This document shows, one piece after another, positions 1 through 11,444 of a DNA stretch of 64,000 nucleotides. The DNA comes from Serripes groenlandicus (Eukaryota > Mollusca > Bivalvia > Cardiida > Cardiidae), in contig JASEVX010000003.1 of the NCBI GenBank assembly GCA_031761405.1, positions 146,521,527 to 146,585,526 of the forward strand, in the 5' to 3' direction. The notes beneath the pieces were generated by a model. It searched no databases. It was not told the origin of the DNA and saw only the letters and a program-made list of their open reading frames with translations. Position 1 is the first letter of the stretch. Every line of letters begins with the position of its first letter. A program made the translations under genes and the position numbers.

Positions 1-316
1 TTCCCGCACTCTGGACACTTAAACTTTCGCAGATCTGTGCTCTCATTGTGACTGATCATGTGACGCTGAAGACGATACACGTTGGCGAAGGTCTTATTGC
101 AGACCGAACAGTTCTGTGATGTGGGGGAGTGTAACGTAAGATGTTTGTCAAGTTGAGACTTCTGGTGGAATGTTTCGTCACACTTTGGGCACATGAACTT
201 GAGTGGTTTGTCTGCATGCATCTCTCGCATGTGGTCACGCAGAACGATGGCACGCAGGAATGTCTGAGAACAGTGCATACATTTAAGAACAACCTCTTCT
301 TCGTCGCTGGCAGCAC
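1..316 (-). CDS. ZEB: ZEB/zfh-1 homologue, exon 4 (N-terminal C2H2 zinc-finger exon, partial)
   Basis: This is the first zinc-finger exon of a ZEB-family DNA-binding repressor, a nuclear protein that binds CAGGTA/G E-boxes. Reading leftward from a TTGCAG acceptor (positions 317-322), the frame encodes a short acidic stretch (SDEEEVV) and then three complete C2H2 fingers. Finger 1 is C-x2-C-x12-H-x4-H; fingers 2 and 3 are C-x2-C-x12-H-x3-H. A fourth finger begins (KFKCPECGK) and is cut by the window edge. Finger 3 (CNKTFANVYRLQRHMISH) and the following KFKC-ECGK resemble the N-terminal finger cluster of zfh-1/ZEB proteins. The exon starts with two bases that complete a Gly codon with the last base of exon 3. 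No donor is seen before position 1, so the exon continues outside. The homeodomain and C-terminal fingers are not in this window. ZEB1 and ZEB2 cannot be distinguished; an invertebrate single-copy orthologue is expected. Confidence 0.93.
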
Positions 317-1800
317 CTGCAATGATGATTATATATGAGATGTGCACCAATCTTACAGATGGAGATGAACCCTTTCCAACATTCAACAAATCTGCAGACG
401 ACTTTGAAAAAACTTGGCAAGCAAACATATCTCTTTGACTAATGGCAAAATAGATAAATAGAGTTAAAAAAAAATTGTGGAAAATGAGTAATAGCTCATT
501 TATAAGCAATTTTTCTCTTCCCACAATGTTTGAAACAGATGATATGTGTCTGCAATCTGATCTAAATGAACACATCAGAATTTTCTTGAAAACTCCTAGC
601 TTTCTTCGATAAACAGTGAAGAGTCAAATCAAACTGTGTAGATGTACATGATTCACCTTAGACCGGTCACTCACAATTGTCCAAATGGTTTGTATCTATG
701 ATGGAGATGGACATTTCAGTACTGATTAATACTTGTATATAAAACAGAAACAATTTAAACAAAGCTGAGAATATTCAGCGTTTTTGTAAACATAATAAAT
801 TAGCTGCAGCTTATTGACGAAATGGAGAACAAAGCAGCTCCAGATTTAATTAGCAGGTGTACAGGCTGATCTGCACTACATTTTAACAACCCTGTTAGTT
901 GGTCTTACTTGAACAACTTATGTGTAGTGTGAAAAGTTGAATTTTTAGATTTTTTTTTTATTGTAGCATGTTTTAGTGATACTCTGCAGTTGCTATTTCT
1001 CCTTTTTCGATAAATGATTACAAAAAGCGTCTGCTGCAGATTCATAACGAGCATTTTTTAAATAAACAATTCATGGTATATTGTTTCAGGAAAAAGTCTG
1101 GGGAACTGAAACCCAAGTCATCTGCTGTAGAGGCATAATTATTTATCTGTATATGCAGAGGCAATCTGATGTATTCACAACAAGCAACTTTTGCAAACAT
1201 TGTTGCAAAAGAAGAAATTGTTCATAGTGAGCAAATTCTCCTTAAGCCACCACTAAAATCTCAACTCAATTCAATTTTTATTTATTGGGATTTTCTATAT
1301 ATTTGTCTGGCTGTTTACGGTATATATTGTTGTATGTGGCATATCGAGGGCTTGGCGTGAAACGGTTGTATCTAAAATTTGTATTTTTTTACCAAGGTTA
1401 ATCACCTCGCCATAAAGTCTTTATAAGCGTTAAATCAATGTTCTTGGTAAACAATGGAAATTTAGGTGCCATTGCTCGTTCTGAGCAATGGCACCTAAAT
1501 TTCCATTGTTTACAAATGGGTCAAAATTGCCCCTAAACCAGGGTTTTCAAAATAGGTTTTTAGTTACAACCGTTTCACACCAAGCCCTCGATATAGTGTA
1601 CCAGAGCTCTAGATTGAGGCGTTTTGCATGTTCTAACATCCTTCATTGACTCTCAAACCTTATGCTCTTGGTACGCAAAAGAATCGTCTAACGGAGAGGA
1701 TTCCTTTGAGTCCCCACATCATAGGGTTTGGTTGGATAATAAGAGAGATATTGCGGGGAAAAGAGCTGTAAATCCCTCCTTATCTGGAACAATGTGTTAC
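317..1800 (-). other. ZEB intron 3
   Basis: Intron between exons 3 and 4, bounded by GTAACA (minus-strand donor at 1795-1800) and TTGCAG. It is AT-rich and holds fragments of the TTAACCCTTT MITE (about 1130-1250, where an 'AACATTGTTGCAAAAGAAG' core is seen) plus the hairpin element at 1341-1594. No other coding signal was found. Confidence 0.85.
1341..1594. mobile_element. Hairpin MITE with 35-bp terminal repeats and a perfect 31-bp stem
   Basis: The ends 1341-1376 and 1558-1594 are inverted repeats of each other with few mismatches (core ATCGAGGGCTTGG-GTGAAAC). Inside, 1447-1477 and 1483-1513 form a perfect 31-bp stem around a 5-nt loop. No internal ORF is seen. The termini are flanked by AT/TA dinucleotides, so a TA-target element (Tc1/mariner-like) is possible but not shown. 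The element is unlike the TTAA MITEs of this locus. Confidence 0.75.
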
Positions 1801-1968
1801 CTTCATTGTGTGTCTCCTCTCCATCTTCTACAGGTTCTGGGTATATAACAGCAGTGTCTCTCCGACTCAAGAGCTCAGCTATCTTCGCATCTTCCGTCTG
1901 TTTTCTCTTCTGAGGTATTCTAACCCTGTCCCCGTCTGATGTCGAGTCAGGTGCGGCCGACTGGATTT
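1801..1968 (-). CDS. ZEB: ZEB/zfh-1 homologue, exon 3
   Basis: A 168-nt coding exon (two bases, 55 codons, one base), bordered by a TTTCAG acceptor (1969-1974) and a GAAG|GTAACA donor (GT at 1799-1800). It encodes a low-complexity, charged linker with a basic patch (PQKRKQ) and then LLSRRDTAVIYPEPVEDGEE. The DTAVIYPE core matches the DTAVIFPE segment that I recall lying just N-terminal to the first finger cluster in vertebrate ZEB1. This independently supports the family call. Both flanking introns are phase 1, so this exon could be skipped without breaking the frame. The intron to exon 4 (317-1800) carries a hairpin MITE. Confidence 0.92.
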
Positions 1969-2017
1969 CTGAAACAACATATTACATCATTGAGCTGTGG
2001 CTTCTTGAAAACCTTAC

Positions 2018-2244
2018 TTAACCCTTTCCGTCATACAACAATTTTGCAGCAGACGACTGAACATAGTTTGACAAACAATGGAAAATCTCTATAATTGAAT
2101 GGATAACCAATGACTAAAAGTGGAAAACATTGTGGCAAAAGGAGAAATTGCTCTTTTGAGCAATTTGTTCTTTTGTCACTATGTTTTCAAAATGCCATCT
2201 GCTGCAGAGGCGTCAGAAAGCTTCTATATGTAGGAAAGGGATAA
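2018..2244 (+). mobile_element. TTAA palindromic MITE (piggyBac-like), copy 1
   Basis: Representative decayed copy, between exons 3 and 2. Layout: TTAA, CCCTTTCC-TCATA end, TCTGCAGCAGACGAC-type subterminal block, AT-rich arm, central hairpin AGAAATTGC...GCAATTT, GTCTGCTGCAGAGGCGTC block, and AGGAAAGGG end. The left end has CCG for CCC; the right end reads TAGGAAAGGGATAA. No coding capacity. Confidence 0.8.
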
Positions 2245-2299
2245 TATAATCTTGTGTAGAAAATGATCTGCTTAATCATACCGTCACCCTGATTAAGAT

Positions 2300-2737
2300 G
2301 GATGTTTGAGTAAGCCTTTTCCAACTGACCTCTGCAGCAGACAACATTCGAAAACATTGTGACTAAAGGAAAAGTTGTTCAAAACAAGCAATTTCTCCTT
2401 TTGCCAAAATGTTTTCAACTCTATTTGATAAATAAACTCTTAATTTATGGAGATGTTTCATATTTTTGCCAATTAGTTTTCAAAGTTCAATTACAAAGCT
2501 GGAGCTACACTGCTCCTAACCCTTTCCCACATCCAACAAACCTGGAAACAATTTAGTCAAAACTATGGGAAATCTCTTTAAATACATCCAGGCAAAAACA
2601 AGGAATGTATCTATTGGATAGAGTTGAAAACTGTGATAAAAACCTAAGTTGCATGAGCAGTTTCATATTTGCACACTGATTTCAAGTGTTCTGCTGCAAA
2701 TAATTCAAAATGTATCTACATATGGGAAAGGGTAAAG
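2300..2737. repeat. Two decayed TTAA MITEs next to exon 2
   Basis: The first, from about 2314, has a left block with TCTGCAGCAGACAAC and a CAAGCAATTTCTCCTTTTGCC core; its right end is lost. The second, about 2517-2735, begins TAACCCTTTCCCACATCC and ends ATATGGGAAAGGGTAA, 40 bp short of the exon 2 donor. Confidence 0.7.
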
Positions 2738-2778
2738 CAAAATAACTTGGTATTTCAAGATCATCTGAAGAAATGTAC

Positions 2779-2994
2779 CTTTAAGTATGGCTGTAACTTT
2801 TTCTTCAGTGGACTGGGGTTTTACAGGTAGAGGTTTTGTGTCTGGAGTGACTTCCTCCAGTATCTTGGTATCTTGCACACCATTCTGGTCGTCTTTTTCT
2901 GTTTCTTCTTGCTCTGGGATTGAGGCTATTATTTTGTTCTTGTTGTCATCAAGTTCAATTTCGTCTATCTCTTCTGTGTCTTCACCATTTTCCA
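2779..2994 (-). CDS. ZEB: ZEB/zfh-1 homologue, exon 2 (acidic region)
   Basis: A 216-nt exon (two bases, 71 codons, one base) between a CTTTGCAG acceptor (AG at 2995-2996) and an AAAG|GTACAT donor (GT at 2777-2778). It encodes a strongly acidic, probably disordered segment (ENGEDTEEIDEIELDD near its start, EEKVTAILK at its end). ZEB proteins have an acidic region at this place between the N-terminal basic motif and the fingers. The first codon is completed by the last base of the upstream exon. With exon 1 (G+TG) it gives Val, reproducing the 'N-V' that follows the basic motif in vertebrate ZEB1. With the alternative first exon (T+TG) it gives Leu. Decayed MITEs lie directly on both sides. 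Confidence 0.9.
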
Positions 2995-3147
2995 CTGCAA
3001 AGATATTAAATATTGACATAAAAAACCTAGTTCTAGAACATCCACCTATCATGCATTTCATTCAGCCTGTCTTTGTTCATTCCAAGAACATCAAGAGAAA
3101 AGCACAGCCGAATTGCTTTACACCACTAACAATTGCAGTTCCAACAC

Positions 3148-3366
3148 TTAACTCTTTCCCTCATACAATATTCTGCAGCAGACGACTTTGAACATATTTT
3201 GCCAAAAGATAGAACATCTCTATAATTGAATGGAAAACCTATGACTAACAGTGGAAAACATTGTTGCAAAAGGAGAAATTGCTTGTTTTGAGCAATTTCT
3301 TCTTTTGTCACTATGTTTTTAAATAGCTGTCTGCTGCAGAGGCTTCTATATGAGGGAAAGGGTTAA
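3148..3366 (+). mobile_element. TTAA MITE, copy 2
   Basis: Bounded by TTAA at 3148-3151 and 3363-3366. The left terminus has one mismatch (CTCTTTCC). The right subterminal block is about 10 bp shorter than usual (GAGGCTTCTATATGAGG). The central hairpin loop is CTTGTTTTGAG. Confidence 0.88.
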
Positions 3367-3429
3367 CTACATGCTTATACATTGCTTATTTCATAAATAT
3401 TGTGATATGCTATGAAATGGACAAGTGCA

Positions 3430-3940
3430 GGCATTATTAACAATTTCCCACAAACATCAAATCTGCAGCAAACTATTTTGTTTTGAAAACACTCTCGCAA
3501 AAGGGGAAATTGCTTGTTATTAGAAATTCATCATTTTGCCAGAAGGTTTTCAGAAGTCATCTGCTGCAGATGCATCAACATGGGTCTTTATGTGTGAAAA
3601 TGTTACAGCTTAAAACTGATGACCTGATCAATATAACATCCCAGAGCTCTTAAAATGTTGATACTAAGCTGAAAGCAATTGTGGTAAAAGGAGAATTTTG
3701 TTTTTTTACTATTTACCACATTCAACAAGTCTGCAGCAGACTACTTGGAAAACATAGTGACAAAAACCTGAAAAATCTCCATGAAAGATAGCTTAACTGT
3801 TATATAAAGTTGAAAACATTGTGGTCAAAGGAGAAATTGCCCATCATGAGCAATTTCACCTTTATCCACAAAGTTTTCAAAAGTCGTCTGCTGCTTATAA
3901 TTGCGTCAAAATGCGTCTGCAGGTGAGAAAGGTTTAAGTT
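3430..3940. repeat. Two older 'CACA' subtype TTAA MITEs
   Basis: About 3434-3605 (TTTCCCACAAACATCAAATC...GTGTGAAAATGTTA) and about 3708-3937 (TTTACCACATTCAACAAGTC...GGTGAGAAAGGTTTAA). Both retain the CTGCAGCAGAC/GTCTGCTGC blocks, but their termini are degraded. Confidence 0.65.
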
Positions 3941-4900
3941 ATTTTCAAGGATATTTTTAAAAAGTTCTTTATAAACAGTTAAAGATTTTAAGGTCACAAC
4001 ACATATACAATCCTACCCCAAAAACCACTAAAAGTTTCCATTACAAAGTGGCTGTATTATATATATATCTGTCTGAAGCCAGTATCTCACCACAAACTAC
4101 TTGTGTCTTGTAATATATACCTTTATATTTATAACAAAAAACACACACCTGCTTTAAAATTCCCTTTGGTTAAAAATCTGAGTAATCTAATTCTTAGCCT
4201 AATTCCACTAATATGATAATTAGGTCTGTTCTTTCTTTCTTTCTTTAAAATTCTCGAAACGAAATAATAATGAATACCTTGCCAAACCTAAACCATGCAA
4301 GAATGCCATGGCTATTTAAATTCCCAATGGTTGAATGAATGTAGGCATTATAGACCCTTCCCAAGAGCGCCCCCTAAATCCAGCTTCTTTTTTATAGATC
4401 GACCAAACTACATTTCTCTAAAAAAGCACTATCCCATTTCCAGATTTAATTATTTTTCTAACATTTCTGAAACATGGGTCTTCATAAGACTCCTTTCCCA
4501 TAACAGACAACTTTGAAAACCTCTTGGCAAAAATATGGAATGAAATAATAATAATTATTGCATAGAGCTTCAAACATTGTGACAAAAGGAGAATTTGGTA
4601 AATCTACAGTAGACATTTTATGAAAATATGGTGCCAAATGGAGGAATAACTCTTAATGAGGATTTACTCTATTTGCTACCATGTTTTAACTTATTAGTTT
4701 TTAATCAATAATTTCTCCTTTTCCTACATTTAACTAATCTTCTAGGCAAAAATATGAAAAATCTCTTTAAATGAAAGACAATTATTGTCAGAACTTAATT
4801 GAAAACATTGTGGCAAAAGAAGACATTGCTTAATTATGAGCAAATACTCCATTTTGTCAATGTTTTCAAAAGTTGTTTGAATTCCAATAGTTTTCAATGC
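3941..4900. repeat. Intron sequence with MITE relics
   Basis: Mostly unrecognised AT-rich DNA with a short CTTT run (about 4229-4246). MITE-derived fragments at about 4490-4700 and 4725-4880 still show AACATTGTGGCAAAAG and the AT-rich arm. No gene seen. Confidence 0.5.
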
Positions 4901-6200
4901 AGATACTCATAATGTAAATCCTGAGTACAGATATTCTATAAGAAATTTACCTGATATCAAGTCCTGATTTATCCCACTCCTTTCTAAAGAATACAACTGT
5001 CTCAGCCACATAGCCTTCTTCCTTCTCATTATTTTTAATATTCCTCTTCTAGAACTCATTTTTAGAAATTTCTTTAAATTTTTTATTTTAAATTTTACTT
5101 TCTTAACAGTTATTCCTCGGATACAATGAATTATTACTTTAAGTAGCAAAATCCAATCTTCTTACTATTCCAAAAAAAACGTCTACCAAATAATCTCTTT
5201 TTTTATTGAAAATGCATTATAATTTGAACAGGTATGTAGTATTCAGAAAGATAAAAGAGACAGAGAATTGAAGTCCCTCTCTGATACCCGTTCATATCAG
5301 AGTTTATTGAAACCTGCTACAATTACAATCATTAATCGTTTGATCACGACATGGAGCGATCATAAACCACATGTGATGCTCCTTTTCACAGGTATCTGAT
5401 TTTTATCCTCAAATAAACATCCTCAGCACCGTTAAAAACCGACCAATTAAAACCTCATGACAAGACTGTCCCTCATTGGACATTCACCTATTTGTCACCT
5501 AGCCAATATTAGCACACCTGTGTTGGTTAAACGTTAATGACAGGCCTTACCTGGATCAGGAGTGGGCGGAGCTAAATACAGTCAGCCTCTCACAACCAGT
5601 CAAATTAATCCCCATCACCTATTATCCATATTTTCTATTCAATGTATTGATTTTTTGTTGGATACAAGATAGTGTTTGTTCACCAGCCATTATCAAGCTC
5701 ACTGATCTCTGTTTCTCATTGATTTTCTACCCCACTGTCAGGCAATTTATAGAAGCTAGCTAGTTTCTGCTGGATGATCGAGTCTTGTGTGAAATTATTG
5801 GTTCAGCTTATAGAATGGAACAAGCTTCACTAACAGATTGAACAGTATCATGTATTCTCAGTTTGCACTGCTCTAATATGATACAAGATTAGCTCTAATC
5901 CTTTCTCTTTAAAGACTTATTTATTTTAAACCTTTCCCACTTGAAGATGCATATTGAGGTATCTGCAATAAACAACTGGTTGGTAAACAAACGCTATCTT
6001 GTATTCAATTCGATAATTTACAGAGAATTTTTATATTTTCACCAAGAAAATTCTTCCGAAGTTGTCTGCTTCAGATTTTGACAAGTGAGAAAATCTAAAT
6101 CTCATTGACAAGAAAATATCAAGAAAAATCATTGATTACTAGAGATTATCTAGGCATTGTGAGAAATCTCTGTATAAAATGCAAGTGTTGTACATGTATA
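4901..6200. other. Intron interval, largely free of recognisable repeats
   Basis: AT-rich non-coding DNA without clear TTAA MITEs until about 5930. It contains four CAGGTA/TACCTG boxes (about 4949, 5229, 5389 and 5548). I see no exon signal and recognise no element. Confidence 0.4.
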
Positions 6201-6205
6201 CAGTT

Positions 6206-6430
6206 AAAAACCCTTTTCCACATACAGGAAATATGCAGCAGTCAAATTTTAACATATTTTGACAAAAAATGGAAATCTCTATAAGTGAATGGATAACCAA
6301 TGAATAAAAGTGGAAAACATTGTGGCAAAAGGGGAAATTGCTCATCATGAGCAATTTCTCCTTTTGTTACAATGTTTCCAAAAGCCGTCTGCTGCAGAAG
6401 CTAGAAAGCGTGTACATATGGGAAAGGGTA
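6206..6430 (+). mobile_element. TTAA MITE, copy 3 (older)
   Basis: Left end ACCCTTTTCCACATACAGG, ATGCAGCAG block, hairpin AGGGGAAATTGCTCATCATGAGC, right block GTCTGCTGCAGAAG, and right end CATATGGGAAAGGGTA. The TTAA flanks have decayed. Confidence 0.75.
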
Positions 6431-7564
6431 CTGTTTTCCTTCCACAAACATCTGCTGATTGCCTCTGCAGAAGACAAATTTTAAATTCAGATTTTCCTTT
6501 TAAGCATTTCTAAAATATAGATGACTTTTGAAAAAGTTGTGGCAAAAAAGCAGATGCTCATGATGAGCAATGAGCAATTTCTCCTTTTGCAACAATGTTT
6601 TCGAATATTATACATGTACAACATTTACACTTGCATTTTATACAGAGATTTCTCATATCATGCCTAAGTAATCAATGTTCGAAAACTAAACAAAACATAC
6701 AAACTCACTAGAGTTTCTCTCAAATATTTCAACTAAAAAAATACAAAAGACAAAGATTGAACAAGGAGGGGGAACAAGATAATTCAGACAAAAGTGAGAA
6801 TTTCAAACATGCCATACAAAACAAAGCAAGATTTCCTGTTATTTCCCAAGAGGTGTTCTTTGGAAATTGCAAAATTATTGCACTTATGATACGAAGTTGG
6901 GACCCTGTAGCCTTGTCATCTTAAAAAGTCCCTGAATTAATAGTTACGCATTTGGAAAACTATGCAGAAAATCTTTGTGGAAAAAGGAAAAATTGCATAT
7001 GACAAGCAATTTCTCCTTTTCCCCTCAAATAATTAGTTTTTTATTTATTCAATTGTTATTTAACTGATTCCAAAATTCAGAAGCATATTGACATGAAGAA
7101 ATTTCCAAAAATATGTAACAATCTCTGAAAATAAAATTAACGATTATTGCTCAAAATTAGCAAATTCTCCTTTTACATAAATGTTGTCTGCTGCAGAAGC
7201 TTCAAAATGGTTCTGCTGTTGGGAAAAGTTTAAATATAATATCCTGTATTATTATCAAAATACATGTGAATCTAAACATGCAATAATGCCAATGTTCATT
7301 TATCACATAGGATGCCCTTTTTTAAAAGATGTGGCTCCTTATTAGGACTGACAAAGAAAAACGTGCTGTAAAAGGGCTCCTTGGCAGTCTGATTGCTTTT
7401 GCCAAAATAATCAATACAAAGAATCTTGATTCATGTGCTTCTTACAATTGGCATTATTATCCCTCAAACCCCCTTTTCTTCCATTTCAGATCCCCATTAT
7501 TTGACGACTTTTAAAAACTATTGTGGCAAAATTTTCCCACTATGTTTTCAACTTTTTTCAGTAA
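6431..7564. repeat. Degenerate MITE relics and unassigned intron
   Basis: Fragments with the hairpin core are seen at about 6520-6620 (ATGAGCAATTTCTCC), 6950-7030 and 7140-7235 (GTCTGCTGCAGAAGC...GGGAAAAGTTTAA). The rest (7236-7560) is unassigned and AT-rich. Confidence 0.5.
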
Positions 7565-7797
7565 TTAACCCTTTCCCTCATACGACAATTCTGCAGCAGA
7601 TGACTTTGAACATATTTTGTCAACAAATAGAAAATCTCTATAATTGAATGGATAACCTTTGACTAAAAGCGGAAAACATTGTGGCAAAAGGAGAAATTGC
7701 TTATTTTGAGCAATTTCTTCTTTTGTCACTATAATGTTTTTAAAAAGCCGTCTGCTGCCGAGCCGTCAGAAAGTGTCTATATGAGGGAAAGGGATAA
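7565..7797 (+). mobile_element. TTAA MITE, copy 4
   Basis: A well-preserved 'CTCATA' subtype copy. Left TTAACCCTTTCCCTCATACG; right TATGAGGGAAAGGGATAA (TTAA changed to ATAA). Hairpin loop TTATTTTGA. A second, shorter relic follows directly (7798-7965, ending GTGGGAAAGAGTTAA). Confidence 0.9.
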
Positions 7798-7965
7798 AGC
7801 TGCTTTCTGACGCCTCTGCAGCAGACAACTTTTAAAAACTCTTGTGGAACTATATTTTCAACTTTTTTCAGTAATTAAACAAAAATTTATATAGATTTTG
7901 CCTGTTTTGCCAAGATTTTTTCAACGTCGTCTGCTGCAGATTTATTATATGTGGGAAAGAGTTAA

Positions 7966-8366
7966 CAGTGTTTCCCACATACAAGTAATCTACTGATTTG
8001 TCTTCATATATCTAGGGTAAAGTAAGAAAAATCTCTATAGTTTTAGTTTTAATCATGGTTGAGCAAATTTGTAATTTGCCACAATTTTCCAAAAAGATGT
8101 CTTCTACAGATGCATCTGCATGTGGGAAAGGTAGTTTAATTATTGAATAAAGTTGATAACATTGTCGCAAAAGAAGAAATTGCTTGTTTCAAAATTGGAA
8201 AGTCTTTATGTGGGAAAGGGTTAAAAAAACACTACTGCAGAATCATTAGGGATTTTAGTGCACTTTTCAGCGAAATTCAAGTATAGAACCTATATGACTT
8301 CGGCAACACTTATCAATGGTCTTGCATCATCTTAGAAGTGATCTAAGCCTAAAATCTGACCATTGT
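7966..8366. repeat. Short MITE relics
   Basis: Remnants ending GCATGTGGGAAAGG (about 8118-8132) and TATGTGGGAAAGGGTTAA (about 8206-8223). The rest is unassigned. Confidence 0.5.
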
Positions 8367-8596
8367 TTAACCCTTTCCCTCATACGACAATTCTGCAGCA
8401 GACGACTTTTAACGTATTTTGTCAAAACATAGAAAATCTCCATAATTGAATGGATAACCTATGACAAAAAGTGGAAAACATTGTGGCAAAAGGAGAAATT
8501 GCACGTTTTGTGCAATTTCTTCTTTTGTCACTATGTTTTCAAAAAGCCGTTTGCTGCAGAGGCGTCAGAAAGCGTCTATATGAGGGAAAGGGCTAA
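8367..8596 (+). mobile_element. TTAA MITE, copy 5 (AC/GT hairpin subtype)
   Basis: TTAA at 8367-8370; right flank CTAA. The hairpin is closed by GCACGTTTTGTGC rather than GCTCGTTTTGAGC. It shares the 'ACGTATTTTGTCAAAACATAG' region with copies at 11441, 18397, 33455 and 60714, so it belongs to the same young subfamily. Confidence 0.92.
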
Positions 8597-9640
8597 CCAA
8601 ATCTATTCATTAATTAAACACTTAGTTTTGGAGATGTTTTTGCCATAATATAATGTTACAAAATTAGATGCTGCAGATATGTTGTTATATGCGCGAAAGA
8701 TCGGAACTTGGTGGAATTATTGAAAAGAGTTGAAAACAGTGTGACATTTGACAAAGGTAATCTTTTGCAGGATGTTGTGTGAATCTATAAAGCAACATAT
8801 CAGGTAATGGCCTCATTCAACCAACAATTCCAGTTCCCATCATTATATAGCTGTTTGGTGTGAATTAAGTTTCAGAGTGACAGACATCTTGTCTCATGCA
8901 TTTTGATCATATTGTTCTAACGAAACCCTTATAATAAAAACTTGTACCGTAATATAATTACTTTCATTTTTTTGTCCATTTCAAATTATTTTTTGTAAGT
9001 GTGTGTTACAAATAATGGGCTTCCATTACCTGTTTTTTACCTTTTCCACATACAAAAAAGCTGCAGCAGATGATTTTGAACACATCTTAGCAAAAATATG
9101 GAAAATCTATATATGAAAGGAATAATTATTGAAAAGGGTTGGGTTGAAAACATTGTTGCAAAAGTTGTCTGATGCAGACACATCAAAAAACGTCTGTATA
9201 TGGGATAGTATTAACCTCATCGTATACTTAAACCCTTTCCCTCATATAGACGCTTTCTGATGCCTATTTAGCAGACAGCTTTTTGACAAAATGGTGATGA
9301 CAAAAGATGCAATTTCTCCTCTTGTTACCATGTTTTCAACTCTATTCAATTATTGTACTATCATTTAAAGGTAGTTTCCAATTTTGTTCGGGTATGTTTT
9401 CAAAGTCGTCTGGTGCAAAATTGGTGTATGTTGGAAAGACATAGTTTGGAGGAAAAACTAGAAAATTAAAATTTTATTGAAAAACATCGGAAACTTGGCA
9501 TGGCCAAGTGGTAAACCCCTTTCTTAGACATCTCTGCAGCAGATAACATGGGCAAAACATTGAGGCAAAAGGAAAAAAGTTTTTATAATTAGCAATTTCT
9601 CCTTTTTCCGTAATGTTTTATCAATTTCATTCAATATTTT
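8597..9640. repeat. Series of degraded MITEs
   Basis: Remnants at about 8640-8705, 9040-9215 (TTTTTTACCTTTTCCACATAC...ATGGGATAGTATTAA), 9229-9440 (AACCCTTTCCCTCATATAGACG start, decayed end) and 9515-9620. No coding signal. Confidence 0.55.
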
Positions 9641-10390
9641 GTAGGTTTTAAGTGTTTTTGCCTACATCCCTGCCATGCGGGAGCTAGGACATCCAGGCGA
9701 TCAAGGTACAATACCTAGTCAAGTTTAACGAAGTGTTCTGTTATTACTGTTACAAAGTTAAAACACAACAACTGAAAGCTGATTATGGGGGAAAGAGATG
9801 GATTAATATGTCTCTTTTGATAAAAATTGTGATGGCATCAAGTTTGCTAATAAAATAAATTACCAAGGCACTCCGAGATAAAATCACAACCATGAAGCGT
9901 TTACATGGTTTTATCTGAATGGGCACTAAAACAAAGCATGTTTAATTGAATTTGAGCATGGTCGGGCTAAAAATGTTCCAACTACAAGCAAAACGACTTT
10001 GCAGGCCTTCATTTCTGGTAACAGCTTTTGCAAACAGGTTAAAAATACCTATGTGTGATAATAAATTGTAGTCATTTCATATTTAATACATTCTAAATTT
10101 ATAATCCAGCCAAATTCCATGGTTGCATAAAGACATTGCAAAGAGGCTTATGGAGCGTTTCTGTGTGGCGCATCTCAATTGAATTTAGATAAAAGCCCAA
10201 ACCTTGAAAACTATGCTATGACTCTTTTTGATGGTACTTTTGTTCTGATGACTTGGAATTTTAGACAAACTGTTTCAATATGGGGACTCAAATGTGAAAG
10301 CTCTCTCATCAAAATTAGATTAGACAGTTTTCCCCCATGTCTCTTACAACATGAACATAGATGAATCCAGGAATTTTCTCATTTCAGATT
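9641..10390. other. Intron interval without recognisable MITEs
   Basis: About 750 bp of unassigned sequence, somewhat richer in G+C than its surroundings (around 9660-9720 and 9860-9990). No exon borders or known repeat were recognised. Confidence 0.35.
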
Positions 10391-11090
10391 TTAAGCTTTC
10401 CCACATACAGAAAATTTATAGAAGTTCACTTTGAAAACAAAATATATATATGAATAAATAAATGATTGATTAATTATTTGTTACATAGCAGCAAAAAAGG
10501 AATTGCTCATTATCGGCAATTTTCATCTTTTGCTAGAATGTTTCAAAAGTCGTCTGCTGTAAATATATGTCAAAAGGCGTGGTGAAATGGTTAAAAAAAA
10601 ATTTTAGCAACAAAATAGTAGGATCAAACTTTTATTTTAAATCTGTAACAGAAACAATTAATTACATCTATGTATCTGACGGAAAATCAAGAATAAATGG
10701 CAAGATGTGATGCCTGTAAGTTGAAAAGGATTAAATGAAGTTGTACTTGTTACTATTTGTACCAAATAAGGCAATCCTTTGAGACTCCTAAAATCTTTCC
10801 AGTCAACAGACATTTACATGAACTAGAAATTAATTTGCTTGCCACCATACACTCTACTCCGGGAAAGTCTAAAATTCATGTTCATAAAACACGCAAACTG
10901 ACTGCTATATCTAGCATAATGATACCGTTGTGCTCCTCATTAAAACAATTCCCTTATACAGCTGATAGTCGACGCCTTGGCAGCTGAAAACATTTGAAAA
11001 CATTCTAGGACGGGAGAATTACTCGAAGCGACCAATCTCTTCTTTTACCCCACAATGTTTTCACCCTGTACTTATATAACAAGAGGTTAT
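10391..11090. repeat. Decayed MITE (10391-10600) and unassigned intron
   Basis: TTTCCCACATACAGAAAA start, central ATTGCTCATTATCGGCAATT and GTCGTCTGCTGTA block, then unassigned sequence. A further relic at about 10945-11060 carries AAAACATTCTAGG and CACAATGTTTTCA. Confidence 0.5.
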
Positions 11091-11240
11091 ACAGTCAAAC
11101 CCTTGCTAGCAGTCACCTCTGTTAAGCAGTCACCAATTAACCAAAAACACATTTTCTTTTTATTTGAGTTGTATAAAGGAGCTACCTGTGTTCAACAGCC
11201 ACATGTTTATACTGACTGATACTCTACCCTGGGTGGCTGC

Positions 11241-11444
11241 TTAACCCTGTCCTCATAAACGCTTTTTGACGCCTCTGCAGCAGACGACTTTTGAAAACAT
11301 TATGACAAAAGTAGAGATCTTTAGCCGAAATGTTTTCATCTCTTTTCAGTAATTATACCTACATTTATAATGCTTTACCATGTGTTTGCCTAGATACTTT
11401 AAAAGTCGTCTGCTCCAGATGTGTTCTTGGTGGGAAAGGGTTAA
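11241..11444 (-). mobile_element. TTAA MITE, copy 6 (older, shares a TTAA with copy 7)
   Basis: Begins TTAACCCTGTCCTCATAAACG, with GACGCCTCTGCAGCAGACGAC as left block. It ends TGGTGGGAAAGGGTTAA at 11444. Its right TTAA (11441-11444) is also the left TTAA of the next copy. Confidence 0.85.

Noticed and set aside
56..322. 88-codon minus-strand ORF at the window start
   Set aside because: It is a shifted frame over the zinc-finger exon; the C2H2 frame is the real one.
4229..4246. Short CTTT run
   Set aside because: Too short to matter as a microsatellite; noted only in the interval entry.
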